From positions 1 to 57,129 of the forward strand of contig DATMRF010000041.1 of assembly GCA_035566435.1 (NCBI GenBank): DNA of 57,129 nt, read 5' to 3'. Below the pieces are notes generated by a model. It worked only from the letters and a program-made list of their open reading frames with translations. It was not told where the DNA came from and did not search any database. This document shows positions 16,542-27,200 of the stretch, piece by piece. Source of the DNA: DATMRF01 sp035566435 (GTDB taxonomy: Bacteria; Verrucomicrobiota; Verrucomicrobiia; Limisphaerales; UBA8199). The translations under genes and the position numbers were made by a program. Every line of letters begins with the position of its first letter. Positions within the stretch are counted from its first letter, which is position 1.

Positions 16542-18893
16542 AAACGCCTGCAGCTCGGCGCAGGACGAAAATGCTTGCTTCGGATTGTCGCCGCACGCAG
16601 GCTTGCCAATCACGCGCACGGCCCAGACCTTTGTCGGCGCCGCCAGTTGACAGTTGAACCTCTCACCTCCCTTGAGACCGGCAGCGTCGACTGAGCTGGT
16701 GGCCGGGTAGTCCATCAGTTCGCCGAGGGTCTCCCAAGCCCCGTCTTTAACGGATTTCACCTGGACCCGCGGTTTCCCGGCGTTGGCATCGAACCAGCCG
16801 CCATCGTGAAAAGTTTTGCCGTGCGCGAAAACGATGCGCCGAATCGGCACTGCCTCATCCAAAGCAGCGGCAAACCAGTCTTCGGCAGAAGGCTTGCCAT
16901 CAAAGGTCACCACCATGCTTTGGAAATCCTCATCCGTGATGGAGCCGTCGAGATTGCCGCGGCGCGAGCGGCTCTCCCGGGCTTCCACCAGGAGGTTGCT
17001 GCTTCCATCGGTGCGTGGCAGAGGCAACCAGACTTTGTAATCAGTTCCTGTCTCGCCCGCATCAGCGAAGGGGACGAGCCGGACCTCCAGCGGTCTATCA
17101 CGTTTCAGTGAAGTTGTGGCGCGGCGTGTTACCGCTTCGATGCGAAACACCTGCGCCCCCGGCCAGGTTTTCAGCTGCGGCGGAGCCGGCTCAAGTCTGA
17201 CTTTCAAAGACTGCACATCCGAAGCCGCAGCCGCTATGGCGCTCAGAGGCGGTTTCTCACCGCCGGCGGTGAAAACCGGCTCGACGAGAGCCTCATCTGC
17301 GGTCAGGACCAGCGGGCCGTAAAGCACCGCGATCTTTCCCGCGTTCCTGTGATCGCCGAGCACCACGCGCGGTTCCAACTTAAGCTGAAGGAGGACCACA
17401 TCGTTCTTCGCCCACTTCCGTTTGATCGCCAGGTAACCGTCCGCGCCTATCTCGGCCTTCACTTTTCGTCCATTTACCTGGACCGAGGCGTCACGGCACC
17501 AGGCCGGCACTCGCATTTTGACCGAGAATATCTTCGTCACGGTGGGTTTGACCGCGAGCCGAATGCGTTCATCGCCCGGATATAGTGTGTCGGTGGTCAC
17601 CACCACCGCGGTCTGATCACGTAACTTAAGCCTGGCGGTCCCGGCGTCGTAGAGGTTCACAACCACTCCATCCACATCCGTCGTAACGGCGAACGTAGGA
17701 ATGAGCGCGACGCCGCGCGGTCCGCTCGATAAACAGCAGTGCCCGTCGAGAGTGCTGCTGTACGGCTTTTTGCCTTCCATTTGCACGTAATAACCCCACG
17801 CCGAACCGTCACACAGCTGTGCGCCAAAGAGCTGGTTCAGCACGACGCGTTCGAGTTGCTCTGCGAAGCGGGCTTCACCCGTCAACCGCAACAACTGCGC
17901 GTTGAACTGCAGCCAGGTGACCGTAACGCACGTTTCGCCAACATTGTTGACGTTCGGCAAATCATAGTCGTCGTGGAAAAGCTCGCCGTAACTGGCCGCG
18001 CCCGTGATGTACAGTCGCCGGTCCACGATATCCCGCCAGGCGTTCAGACAGGCTTCCAGAATTCGTCGCTCACCAACCGTCCGGTAGTACTCGAGCGCGC
18101 CGTTCAGGCAGGACAACATCTCGTAAGCTTTGCCGTTGCCGACTTTGTCCACGCGCTTGGCGCCAAGTAACGTGGAAATGACCTTCGGTCCGTTCGGCTG
18201 TTCCCAGGCGCGCAAAATGTATTTGCAGAAATCCAGGTACCGCTTTTCGCCGGTCAGGCGATACAGCAGCACCATGGGCTCGAGCACGCTCGTTGGCGCC
18301 AGGCCCACATGTTGGCCCGCCTTGATAATGTCTCGCTCGCCCGCCTCGTCGCCAAATGTTTGACAGAGTAAGTCCGCCATCCGGCGGCAGGTGGGCAAGG
18401 GCGCAAGGTTGCCAGTGTAGCGCATGTAGGTCAGCAGCCCGATCAGATTGTACTTATGCGCCCAAACATCCCATTCGGTCCAGCGGTCCTTGTCGAGGTA
18501 CGTGCCCAGGTACCCATCGTCGAGCTGGCACTTGCAGAGTTCGGCCGCAACGAAGTCGAGCTTGGTTTGCAGCGCCGGGTCGCCGGTGTAAACCCACGCG
18601 AGTGTTGCCGCGTGCAGCCATTTCCCAACGTGCTCGCCGTCCCAGGATTGTCGGCCGGGGCGTTTGCGATATCCTTCCAGGAGACGGCCCGGGTCGAGCC
18701 TGACCAACCGGCCAGCCTCATTCACCTCGATGCGCTTCCCAATCCAGCCGGTCAGATGTACGCCGTCGGGCACCTGAACATCCTGGCGGTCCCGAACCGC
18801 GGAAACCACTTTGTCAGGAACAAGTTCCACAGCCCATGCGCGGGGAGCTATCAGTAAAATCCAGGACGTAATTGCAGCAAGAAAGGTTTTCAT
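16536..18893 (-). CDS. GH127-type (DUF1680) beta-L-arabinofuranosidase, secreted
   Basis: 785 residues with a signal peptide (MKTFLAAITSWILLIAPRAW). The alpha/alpha-barrel region contains GEHVGKWLHAATLAW, D-D-G-Y-L-G-T-Y and WDVWAHKYNLIGLL. The zinc/cysteine catalytic set of GH127 is conserved: GETC (E320, C322) and DGHCCLSSGPRG (C386, C387). These enzymes cleave beta-L-arabinofuranosides, using a cysteine as nucleophile. After residue about 690 a beta-sandwich resembling an F5/8 type C domain follows (DDGGWFDANAG to CAELQAFE), probably for carbohydrate contact. Start chosen at 18893 because the signal peptide begins there. Confidence 0.88.
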   Translation of the reverse strand: MKTFLAAITSWILLIAPRAWAVELVPDKVVSAVRDRQDVQVPDGVHLTGWIGKRIEVNEAGRLVRLDPGRLLEGYRKRPGRQSWDGEHVGKWLHAATLAWVYTGDPALQTKLDFVAAELCKCQLDDGYLGTYLDKDRWTEWDVWAHKYNLIGLLTYMRYTGNLAPLPTCRRMADLLCQTFGDEAGERDIIKAGQHVGLAPTSVLEPMVLLYRLTGEKRYLDFCKYILRAWEQPNGPKVISTLLGAKRVDKVGNGKAYEMLSCLNGALEYYRTVGERRILEACLNAWRDIVDRRLYITGAASYGELFHDDYDLPNVNNVGETCVTVTWLQFNAQLLRLTGEARFAEQLERVVLNQLFGAQLCDGSAWGYYVQMEGKKPYSSTLDGHCCLSSGPRGVALIPTFAVTTDVDGVVVNLYDAGTARLKLRDQTAVVVTTDTLYPGDERIRLAVKPTVTKIFSVKMRVPAWCRDASVQVNGRKVKAEIGADGYLAIKRKWAKNDVVLLQLKLEPRVVLGDHRNAGKIAVLYGPLVLTADEALVEPVFTAGGEKPPLSAIAAAASDVQSLKVRLEPAPPQLKTWPGAQVFRIEAVTRRATTSLKRDRPLEVRLVPFADAGETGTDYKVWLPLPRTDGSSNLLVEARESRSRRGNLDGSITDEDFQSMVVTFDGKPSAEDWFAAALDEAVPIRRIVFAHGKTFHDGGWFDANAGKPRVQVKSVKDGAWETLGELMDYPATSSVDAAGLKGGERFNCQLAAPTKVWAVRVIGKPACGDNPKQAFSSCAELQAFE

Positions 18894-19102
18894 AACACGA
18901 TTTGCGGTAGGTAGCCGGTTGCGACCATAAACCCACCCCGTAACCCTGGGAAGCCAAAAGCCTGGAGAGTTTTTCTTGACAACATGCGCTAATGGGGGCA
19001 TGAATTAACCAATTCCAGCTGGTTGCTCGTCACGCGGACCGGCCTCGGGCTGCCGGCTGGGGTGACAACTCACAGATAAACCAGGAAAAATCCACCGAAC
19101 TT

Positions 19103-21292
19103 ATGAAAAGATTCCTGAAAGTCTCTATCGCTCCCGCCTGCGTGTGCATCCTCGGCTGTGCTATCGTGGCCGGACCGCCAGTGGCCTTCGGCCAGGCGTC
19201 GTCGTCTGACGCTGCCGTCGTCCGGTCTTATACGGACGCCACCAGAGCCATCGTGCTGCTCAGACGCGACCCACTGAGCCTGGCGGCGGCCACCAAACCA
19301 CCGCAAGGCAAAAAGATTGATTTTAACAGCACGACTGTAAAATCCTATCGCGCGCAACTGAGCGCGTTGCGCAACGACTTCAAAGCTTGGCTGCGCGCCA
19401 ACGCCCCGGCGGCCAACGTGACACATTCGTTCGACATTTCGTTGAATGCCGTCTCGGTTGATCTGAACGGAACCAGCCTGGATGTTATCAAACAGGCCCC
19501 ACAGGTTCTGGATGCCCAGCCTGAAGGACTTTACTACCCGACCGTGGATGACCCCGACCTCGGTCTGATAAAGGCGGTCCAGGCTTGGCAGGTCGGCGGC
19601 GGACCGGCCAACGCCGGCGCCGAGGTAAAGGTCGCGATCATCGATACCGGTATCGACGTCAACCATCCCTGTTTCAGTGACGCCGGTTATCCCGCACGTC
19701 AGCAGCTTGGCGATCATCGCTTCACGAACAACAAAGTGATCGCCGCCAAAGTCTTCAACAACCGCATTCCCACCCAGGGATACACCGCGCAGGCCATCCA
19801 GGAGCACGGAACCCACGTAGCTGGCACGGTCGGCTGCAATTTCGGCACCCCGGCCACCGTCGACGGCGTGACCATCCCCTACATGGTTTCGGGCGTCGCT
19901 CCTCGCGTCCTGCTGGGCAATTACAACATCTTCCCCGCGAACGTCATTAATGCCCGTTCCGAAGACATTTTCCAGGCGCTCGAAGAAGCCTATGAAGACG
20001 GGTTTGACATCGCCAATATGAGTCTGGGCGGGGGCGCGCGTGGCGTTCAGGATTTGGTGTCTGCCGCGGTCGATCACCTCGACCAGGCGAACATGGTCGT
20101 GGCCGTGGCTGCCGGCAATAGTGGTCCGGGCTATTTTACGGTCGAGTCACCGGGGCGAGCCGCCCGCGCTCTGACGGCCGGCGCGAGCACGGTTCCTCAT
20201 TATATCGGCACTCATGTGGCTGCGAACGGCAATACCTACGGCGCGGCGGTTGGCGACTTTGCGACGCCCAATGCGGATTTGACCGCGCCGCTCGCTGTGG
20301 TGCTGGATGCCGGCTCCTTGACCAAGGGCTGCGCGGCATTCCCGGCTGGCAGCCTCGCGGGGAAAATCGCTTTGATCTCACGCGGGACCTGTTCGTTCTC
20401 GACGAAGATTCGCGATGCTCAGGACGCCGGGGCCCTGGCGGTGCTGATGGTGAATAACGTGGTGGGCGATCCCATCGCCATGGGCCAGGATGGCACGCCG
20501 AATCAGCCGACCATCCCCGCCGTCATGCTGAGCAAAGCCGATGGCGCAGCGTTCGTGAGCCTGAATGGAGCGCAAGTCACGATCTCGGCCTCGCTGTTCT
20601 ATATCGAGACGCCGAACGCAGACTTCATGGCCAGCTTCAGCAGTTGGGGGCCGACCTTGGTTGATTTCCGAATCAAACCGGATGTCGTTGCACCGGGCGT
20701 GAATGTGCTGAGTTCGATTCCGCTGGCCTACTGTGGCGGCGCCTCCTGTTGGGCTTTCTTCCAGGGCACTTCCATGGCGACTCCACACCTTGCGGGCTCG
20801 GCCGCTGTTTTGCGGTGGCTTTACCCGGACTGGAGCGCGGCCGAAATCCGCTCGGCCATTGTGAACACGGCTAATCGGCACATCTTGAAGGATTGGGTGG
20901 TTGGTGCTCCTTTGGCCGACGTCCTCGTCGTCGGCACCGGCCGGGAAGACCTGCTCGCAGCGGTTAACGCCGCGGTGGCGCTCGATCCAGTGAGTGTCAG
21001 CTTCGGTGCCGTGCCGGATGGCTCAGGCCAGAGCCAACCGTTCGCCGTTACGTTAACCAGCCTGCGCGGCGTGGCCCTGACCTACTCGCTCGCTGTCCTC
21101 GGCGGTGACCCCAATGTCTCGTATTCGGTCTCGCCGTCCACCATCACGCTGCAACCGGGTGGCTCGGGGGTGGTCACCGTTACCGTGACAGCAGTCAAGG
21201 GTGCGGCTCTCGGGCTTCACGAGGGCATGTTGACACTTAGCAGCGGCGGCACAGAGGCCGCCCATGCCGGTATTCTCACGCTTATCAAGTAA
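19103..21292 (+). CDS. Secreted subtilisin-like serine protease (S8) with PA domain
   Basis: 729 residues. The order is signal peptide (1-30), inhibitor I9-like propeptide (about 40-145), then the S8 catalytic domain with Asp181 (A-I-I-D-T-G-I-D), His235 (QEHGTHVAGT), oxyanion Asn339 (AAGNSGPG) and Ser557 (FQGTSMATPHLAG). A protease-associated domain is inserted between His and Ser, about 395-495 (G-K-I-A-L-I-S-R-G-T-C-S-F, then A-G-A-L-A-V-L-M-V-N-N). After residue 620 a beta-sandwich domain resembling a fibronectin or BACON module closes the protein. The full triad is present, so the enzyme should be active after export. A TTGACA at 18976 is in the right region for a promoter, but no convincing -10 follows. 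Confidence 0.92.
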   Translation: MKRFLKVSIAPACVCILGCAIVAGPPVAFGQASSSDAAVVRSYTDATRAIVLLRRDPLSLAAATKPPQGKKIDFNSTTVKSYRAQLSALRNDFKAWLRANAPAANVTHSFDISLNAVSVDLNGTSLDVIKQAPQVLDAQPEGLYYPTVDDPDLGLIKAVQAWQVGGGPANAGAEVKVAIIDTGIDVNHPCFSDAGYPARQQLGDHRFTNNKVIAAKVFNNRIPTQGYTAQAIQEHGTHVAGTVGCNFGTPATVDGVTIPYMVSGVAPRVLLGNYNIFPANVINARSEDIFQALEEAYEDGFDIANMSLGGGARGVQDLVSAAVDHLDQANMVVAVAAGNSGPGYFTVESPGRAARALTAGASTVPHYIGTHVAANGNTYGAAVGDFATPNADLTAPLAVVLDAGSLTKGCAAFPAGSLAGKIALISRGTCSFSTKIRDAQDAGALAVLMVNNVVGDPIAMGQDGTPNQPTIPAVMLSKADGAAFVSLNGAQVTISASLFYIETPNADFMASFSSWGPTLVDFRIKPDVVAPGVNVLSSIPLAYCGGASCWAFFQGTSMATPHLAGSAAVLRWLYPDWSAAEIRSAIVNTANRHILKDWVVGAPLADVLVVGTGREDLLAAVNAAVALDPVSVSFGAVPDGSGQSQPFAVTLTSLRGVALTYSLAVLGGDPNVSYSVSPSTITLQPGGSGVVTVTVTAVKGAALGLHEGMLTLSSGGTEAAHAGILTLIK

Positions 21293-21318
21293 ATAAGCTG
21301 GTTGCTGAATATAATCGC

Positions 21319-21353
21319 TTCCCCTGTTGCCCTCCCGGTGGCAGGGGAATTTT
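21319..21353 (+). terminator. Rho-independent terminator of the subtilase gene
   Basis: TTCCCCTG (21319-21326) pairs with CAGGGGAA (21342-21349) and is followed by TTTTC. It lies 27 bp after the stop codon. Confidence 0.7.
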
Positions 21354-21363
21354 CTTTCCTGGC

Positions 21364-21393
21364 CACTGACGACTGATTACTGGTCGCTGACCA
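21364..21393. repeat. Short-period repeat (CACTGACGACTGATTACTGG type)
   Basis: Four degenerate heptamer-like units around the word ACTGA(T/C)(T/C) in series. Tracts of this word resemble the STRR heptamers of filamentous cyanobacteria. Confidence 0.65.
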
Positions 21394-21596
21394 CCAACCT
21401 CCGACCAGCCCTATCGGTGCTCTTCGCGCTGCCCCTCATCCTGTATCCCTTCGTTGGCACGAGAGAGGCTCTAGAGAGGTAACCGCGGTCAAACAATGCG
21501 CGATACGCAAGAGCGGAAAGCGGCAGAAGCGGGACAAGGTGTCCCGGGTAAAGACACCAGTGTCCTGTTGTTTGAGAACCAAGCAACCCCGACGTT

Positions 21597-22487
21597 ATGA
21601 TTTGGTTTGACAGTTTGCGTCTCTGTTCGAGCAGTCCGCGCGTCCGCTGCAAGGCGGTGGAGCATCTGACTAATTCCAGCGACCGGCGTGCCGTGCCGCT
21701 GCTCATCGCCAGTCTTGGAGATGAAGTGCCGAATGTGCGCTGCGCCGCGGCGAAGGCTCTCGCCGGGCTCACCGATCCGCGTTCGGCGGCAGCGCTCTTA
21801 GTGGCCATCGACGATCCGGATAGCGCAGTGCGCGCCGCGGCCGCTCAAGCCTTAGGCCAGGCCGAAGGACCCCGCCGGCTCCAAGCTCTGCTGAAAGCGG
21901 TCCGGGACACCGAACCGGCGGTGCGCGCTGCCGCCCTCTATTCATTGGGCTCGGAGCCCAGTGAGGTTGTCACCGCGGCCTTGCTGAACAGTTTGCACGA
22001 CCCGGACGCCCTGGCCCGCGTGGCCGCGGCTCAGGTGTTGTCGGATTGCGCCGATCCGGCCCATCTGCCCTACTTTTTGGAGCTGTTCGTTGACGAGAAC
22101 ATTGAAGTCCGCCTGACCTCAATTGAGTTCGTGCGCCGCATCGGCGATCCCCAGGTCGCCAGGCCGCTGCTTTCCCGATTGGGTGATTTGGACAGCGAGG
22201 TTCGGTGCGCCGCGGCGCAAGCCCTGGGAGCCGCTCGCAATCCCATCGCCCTGGAGGCACTCATTCTATCGCTGACAGACGAGGATTATGCCGTGCGACA
22301 GGCTGGCATGGCCGCTCTGGAACAAATCGACCCTCATTGGGCTCGTACCGAGGCGGCGCAGCGGGCCAGCCAGCGTCTGGACCAATTGGTTCACGATGAT
22401 CGCGGTTGGATGAGCTCCGCCGCGACGCAGGCGCTCGAGACGTTGCGAAAAGCCTCCGGCAAGACCGCCGCGCTCGTGCCGGTTTAG
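21597..22487 (+). CDS. HEAT/PBS-lyase-repeat protein
   Basis: 296 residues made of about eight alpha-helical repeats, each about 31 residues. The recurring core is A-V-P-x-L-I-x-x-L-x-D-x-x-x-x-V-R-x-A-A-A-x-A-L-G: A-V-P-L-L-I-A-S-L-G-D-E-V-P-N-V-R, then DPDSAVRAAAAQALGQ, then DLDSEVRCAAAQALGA. No signal peptide or catalytic site is seen; it is probably a cytoplasmic scaffold. Its stop codon overlaps the convergent tag stop. Confidence 0.85.
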   Translation: MIWFDSLRLCSSSPRVRCKAVEHLTNSSDRRAVPLLIASLGDEVPNVRCAAAKALAGLTDPRSAAALLVAIDDPDSAVRAAAAQALGQAEGPRRLQALLKAVRDTEPAVRAAALYSLGSEPSEVVTAALLNSLHDPDALARVAAAQVLSDCADPAHLPYFLELFVDENIEVRLTSIEFVRRIGDPQVARPLLSRLGDLDSEVRCAAAQALGAARNPIALEALILSLTDEDYAVRQAGMAALEQIDPHWARTEAAQRASQRLDQLVHDDRGWMSSAATQALETLRKASGKTAALVPV

Positions 22488-23068
22488 CCCGAGTATTTCA
22501 GATCCGCAAACGCTCGTATCTCCGCGTGCCTGAAACAGTCCACCGTGTGGTCGTTCACCATTCCAATCGCCTGCATCAAGGCGTAACAAATCGTGGGGCC
22601 TACGAATTTGAACCCGTGCGCTAACAAGTCCTTGCTCATGGCATCCGACTCAGCCGTCCGGGTTGGTATTTCTTTCATGCTCTTGCGTGAGTTTTGAATC
22701 GGTTTTCCGCCGACAAATCGCCAAATGTAGGCATCAAAACTTCCAAACTCCTTTTGCACCGCCAGAAAGGCTTTGGCGTTGCCGATGGCGGCGTGGAGCT
22801 TGAGCTGGCTCCGCACGATTCCCGGGTTGCGAACCAATTGCCGCATCTTCGCCGACCTGTACCTAGCCACTTTGCGAGGGTCAAAATGATCAAACGCTTT
22901 GCGGTAATTCTCACGCTTGTTCAGAATGGTTGACCAGCTGAGCCCCGCCTGCGCTCCCTCCAGGACCAAGAACTCGAACAGGCGTTTTTCGTTGTGAACG
23001 GGCACGCCCCACTCCTGGTCGTGGTAAGCAATATCCATTTCCGTTTTTGGCCAGGCGCAACGTTGCAT
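22484..23068 (-). CDS. tag: DNA-3-methyladenine glycosylase I
   Basis: 194 residues; removes 3-methyladenine from alkylated DNA (base excision repair). The start MQRCAWPKTEMDIAYHDQEW shows the N-terminal Cys and the Y-H-D-x-E-W-G motif of Tag. The body follows with F-E-F-L-V-L-E-G-A-Q-A-G-L-S-W, I-L-N-K-R-E-N-Y-R-K-A-F, then GFKFVGPTICYALMQAIG and V-N-D-H, which carry the helix-hairpin-helix and the zinc ligands. All regions are present and the length is normal. It is convergent with the HEAT-repeat gene, their stop codons overlapping by 4 bp. Confidence 0.93.
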   Translation of the reverse strand: MQRCAWPKTEMDIAYHDQEWGVPVHNEKRLFEFLVLEGAQAGLSWSTILNKRENYRKAFDHFDPRKVARYRSAKMRQLVRNPGIVRSQLKLHAAIGNAKAFLAVQKEFGSFDAYIWRFVGGKPIQNSRKSMKEIPTRTAESDAMSKDLLAHGFKFVGPTICYALMQAIGMVNDHTVDCFRHAEIRAFADLKYSG

Positions 23069-23137
23069 ATGAGATGAGTTGGATTCTGGATTGTCAGGAG
23101 GGCGCTCGCACGCTATTTCTTAGCCGACGTTTGCTCC

Positions 23138-24160
23138 ATGAACACTATCCGACATTGTCTCATTTTCGCCTTGTTCTTCCCATTCACTACCGCGAACTGG
23201 ACACAGGGAGCAGATTGGGCAGTGTATGAGGGCAAGCAAGGTCCGGGGCATGGGAAGCACATCGTCTTTGCTTCGGGAGACGAGGAGTATCGGTCGGAGG
23301 AGGGACTGCCGATGCTGGCCAAGATCCTGGCGGTGCGGCATGGGTTCAAGTGCACCGTGTTGTTCGCTGTCAATCCGATCGACCATACCATCGACCCGGT
23401 AACTCTCACGAATATCCCGGGAATGGAAGCGCTCGATTCTGCCGACGTCTGCGTTATGGCCTTGCGCTTTCGCGAACTGCCCGATGCGCAAATGAAGCAC
23501 TTTGTCGATTATCTCGACTCCGGCAAACCACTGATCGCGTTGCGCACCAGCACCCACGCCTTTCAATACCAGCATAATCGGCAGAGTCCTTACGCCAAGT
23601 ACGACTGGCGCAACCAGGAATGGCCCGGTGGTTTTGGACAACAGGTCCTGGGCGAGACCTGGGTGAGCCACCATGGTGACCACGGGAAGGAAAGCACCCG
23701 CGGCGTCATCGACACAGCCAACGCAAACCACCCTCTACTGCGTGGTGTCCAGGATATTTGGGTCCCGACAGATGTTTATACCGTTGCGCATTTGCCGGCC
23801 GATGCATCCGTGTTGGTAAGCGGCGAAGTGCTCGGCGGAATGAAACCCACCGACACGCCCATCGAGGGGGCTAAGAACCACCCAATGATGCCCTTGGTCT
23901 GGGTGCGAAGCTACATCGGCGCGCGGGGCAAGACTTCAAAGATCTGCACCACCACCATGGGCGCGGCAGTGGACCTCCAGAATGAGGGCCTGCGTCGCCT
24001 GCTCGTCAACGCCTGCTACTGGGCTGCCGGATTGGAATCGGAACTTCCTGCCAAGGCGGACGTGAAGTTCGTCGGTGAATACAAGCCCGGCTGGTTTGGA
24101 TTTGGGAAGTACACGCCGGGGATGAGGCCGGCGGACTTTGAGCTGAAGGCTGAGCGATGA
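23138..24160 (+). CDS. ThuA-domain secreted protein
   Basis: 340 residues with a signal peptide (MNTIRHCLIFALFFPFTTAN). A ThuA-like domain follows: H-I-V-F-A-S-G-D-E-E-Y-R-S-E-E, then D-V-C-V-M-A-L-R-F-R-E-L-P, then K-P-L-I-A-L-R-T-S-T-H-A-F. ThuA-like proteins have a class I glutamine amidotransferase-like fold and are linked to trehalose or other sugar use, but the reaction is unproven. It stands upstream of GH43 and GH51 on the same strand (100-bp gap), which suggests it belongs to the same sugar-utilisation unit. Confidence 0.85.
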   Translation: MNTIRHCLIFALFFPFTTANWTQGADWAVYEGKQGPGHGKHIVFASGDEEYRSEEGLPMLAKILAVRHGFKCTVLFAVNPIDHTIDPVTLTNIPGMEALDSADVCVMALRFRELPDAQMKHFVDYLDSGKPLIALRTSTHAFQYQHNRQSPYAKYDWRNQEWPGGFGQQVLGETWVSHHGDHGKESTRGVIDTANANHPLLRGVQDIWVPTDVYTVAHLPADASVLVSGEVLGGMKPTDTPIEGAKNHPMMPLVWVRSYIGARGKTSKICTTTMGAAVDLQNEGLRRLLVNACYWAAGLESELPAKADVKFVGEYKPGWFGFGKYTPGMRPADFELKAER

Positions 24161-24260
24161 TCGGGGCCTTTGAACGCGCAGCAATGAATAGGGAGATGGT
24201 AACGAGGATGTGGTCGTCCTGATTGGATTCGGAGGAGGTTTGTGGTTTAGTTACGTAGCG

Positions 24261-27200
24261 ATGTTAATTAAATCCTGGGCTCTGGTGAACTTTTTCGCGG
24301 TGGCGGCGCTAGCCGCCCCAGCGATGCGCGGCAACCTGGGCATCCACGACCCATCCACGATCATCAAGTGCAAGGACCGATTTTACATTTTTGGCACGGG
24401 GCAAGGGATCATCTCGAAGTCCTCGACAGATAAAATTTTCTGGAGTGGAGGCCCAGAGGTGTTTGCCTCCGCTCCCTCGTGGACAAGCAACGCGGTCCCA
24501 GGCTTTACGGGCTTGTTCTGGGCGCCAGACATCTTCTACCTCAATGGCCAGTACCGGCTGTATTACGCGTGTTCGAGCTGGGGCAGCCAGGTTTCAGCGA
24601 TTGGACTGGTCACCAACCCAACCCTCGACCCCACTGACCCAACTTACCGCTGGACCGACCAAGGTCCAGTTATCCAGTCCGGGAACGGGAGTCCATACAA
24701 CACCATCGACCCCAGCGTTACGGTTGATGCGGGCGGAAACCCCTGGATGTCGTTTGGGTCGTATTGGAACGGGATTTATGTCATCCAGCTTGATCCGAGC
24801 TCCGGCCTGCGCATCGCGCCCAACTCGCCAACCTACCGTGTCGCGTGGAATAGTTCGATCGAGGCGTCATGTCTGTTCCTGCGCGGCGGCTATTATTACC
24901 TGTTCGTGGACTGGGGTTCCTGCTGCATCGGTGTGAACAGCACCTACAACGTCCGCGTTGGCCGTAGCGTCGGCATCACCGGGCCGTACCTGGATCGGAA
25001 CGGCGTCGATATGGTGAACGGAGGCGGGACTCTTTTTCTCCAGGGTACAGGAAAGTTCACGGGCCCGGGCCATATGGGAATCTTGTCGGAGAATGGCGCG
25101 CAAGAGTTCAGTTATCACTACTATGATGCCGGAGCGTGGTCCGCCGGCTATAACGCCTACGGCGTGCCGGATTTCGACCTGGAGCCGCTTTCGTGGACCG
25201 CCGACAACTGGCCGGTGTTCACCAGCGACTGGTCGGCGGTCTATCATTTCCGGGCCGATGCCCGAGACGAAAATGGACAGTACTACGGGCTGCTGCAGGG
25301 GGGTGCTTCCATTCGGACCGACGCCGTTCATGGGCGCGTTCTTAACCTTAATGGCACCAACCAGTACGTGAAATTGCCTGCGGGCGTTGCTTATGCCCGA
25401 ACCTTCGTTGCGGTCGTTAAATGGAACGGCGGCACTCCGTGGCAGCGCATCTTCGACTTTGGCACAGACACTTCAAGCTACGTGATGCTGACCCCTCTGT
25501 CCGGCGACGGCAAACTTCGGTGCGATATCCGGGCCGCCGGCGTGACCCAGACTGTGGCCGGTCCCGGTCCACTTCCGTCCGGGGTCTGGACCCACATCGC
25601 GCTGACTCTGGACGGCAGCCGAGGTAATCTTTACGTCAACGGAGCGCCGGTCGCCACCAACAGCATCACGATTTCCCCGCTCGATGTCCTTGCCCAGACA
25701 AACTACCTCGGCCATAGCAAGTTTGTCGCTGATCCCGATTTCAACGGCCAGTTCGCCAGTTTCCGCGTTTACGGCCGGGTCCTGTCACCCGCCGAGCTCA
25801 TCGCGCCTCAGGTCACCATCGCTCAACCGGCGCCAAGCACCACGTACGCGCCAGGCGACACGGTCGCGTTGTCTGGCTCCGCGGCCGATTTTCGCGATCT
25901 CGCTATCGGAACGACCGGACTGACGTGGACCGTGCAGTTTTGTTACAGCGGCATGACCAACATCTTTCTCGGGCCTCTTTCCGGTGTGACTAATGGTTCT
26001 TTCACAGTTCCGACGAGCGGCGCCCCGGCGACCAATGGTTATTATCACATACTTCTGACAGCGACCGACTCCTCTGGGCGAAGCGCGACCAATGCCGTTG
26101 ATATTTTTCCGGCGCCTTCGGCCGGCCCCGTCGCAGCCTGGGCGTCGTATTACCCGTTTAACACCGGGTTCCAGGACGCGAGCAACCATTTCAACGGTGC
26201 GCCGCTCAATGGCGCTTCCATTCAGGCCGATTCGGTTCGAGGCAATGTTCTCAACCTCAACGGCAACAACCAATACGTTGCACTGCCCGCCGGAGTCGGC
26301 TCGATGCAAACCTTTGCCGGGTGGGTCAGATGGTACGGCGGCGGCGCCTGGCAGCGAATCTTTGATTTCGGACAGGATATCACTCGTTGGGTCTTCCTGA
26401 CGCCAATGGACTCCAGCGGCAACATGCAGTGCGCCATCACTACTGAAAACGCCAACTTCGTCCAGGTCATCGAAGGGCTCGCGGCCTTGCCGGTGAACAC
26501 GTGGACGCATGTGGCGGTGGTGTTCGATGGGAGGCAGGGCATTTTGTACACAAACGGTCAGGTGGCGGCGATCAACAATAGCGTGAATCTTCTCCCGTCA
26601 GACGTTGGCGGCACGGGGACTTACTTTGGTCGAAGCCAATTTCCGGCCGACCCTTACTTCAACGGCCGGCTGGACTCCGTGAAGCTCAATTCACAGCCTC
26701 TCACTTTGGCCAGCCTTCTCGCGCCCGCGGCGGTCATTACTCAACCGGCGGCCGGCGCGCGCTACACCGGCGGCGATGTCATCACGTATGCGGGCAACGC
26801 TACGGATCTCTCCGATGCCTCGTTGCCGGCGACGAGCTTTGCTTGGTCAGCGGAGTTTCATTACGACGGCCAACTCGATTCCGTCTTCGGCCCGGTATCA
26901 GGGATTCCCAACGGTTCGTTCCAAATCCCTACGACAGGCCCGCTTTCGACCAACGTCTTTTATCGCCTGAACCTGCTGGTCACGGACGCTGACGGAAACC
27001 AAAGCCTGGCGACCGCCGATGTTCTGCCCAGGGTGGTCACGCTGAATTTCGAAACGGTGCCGTCCGGCTTGCAGGTGTCGCTCGACAGCCAACCGCTCAC
27101 CACTCCAGCATCGGAGCTGGCGGTTGCCGGGTTAACCCGCACGCTCGCGGCGCCGCCGACACAAACTGCTGCGGGCAGCAATTATTCCTTTGTTGTCTGG

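Larger units (their letters stand above)
21293..21596. other. Intergenic region with terminator and repeat tract
   Basis: It holds the subtilase terminator (21319-21353) and a short-period repeat tract (21364-21393), described separately. The remaining 200 bp show no gene. No clear ribosome binding site precedes the HEAT-repeat gene at its end. Confidence 0.5.

Noticed and set aside
18976..19010. TTGACA as a promoter for the subtilase gene
   Set aside because: The -35 is consensus, but the hexamers at 16-19 bp spacing (CATGAA, TGAATT) are poor -10 elements; noted only as possible.
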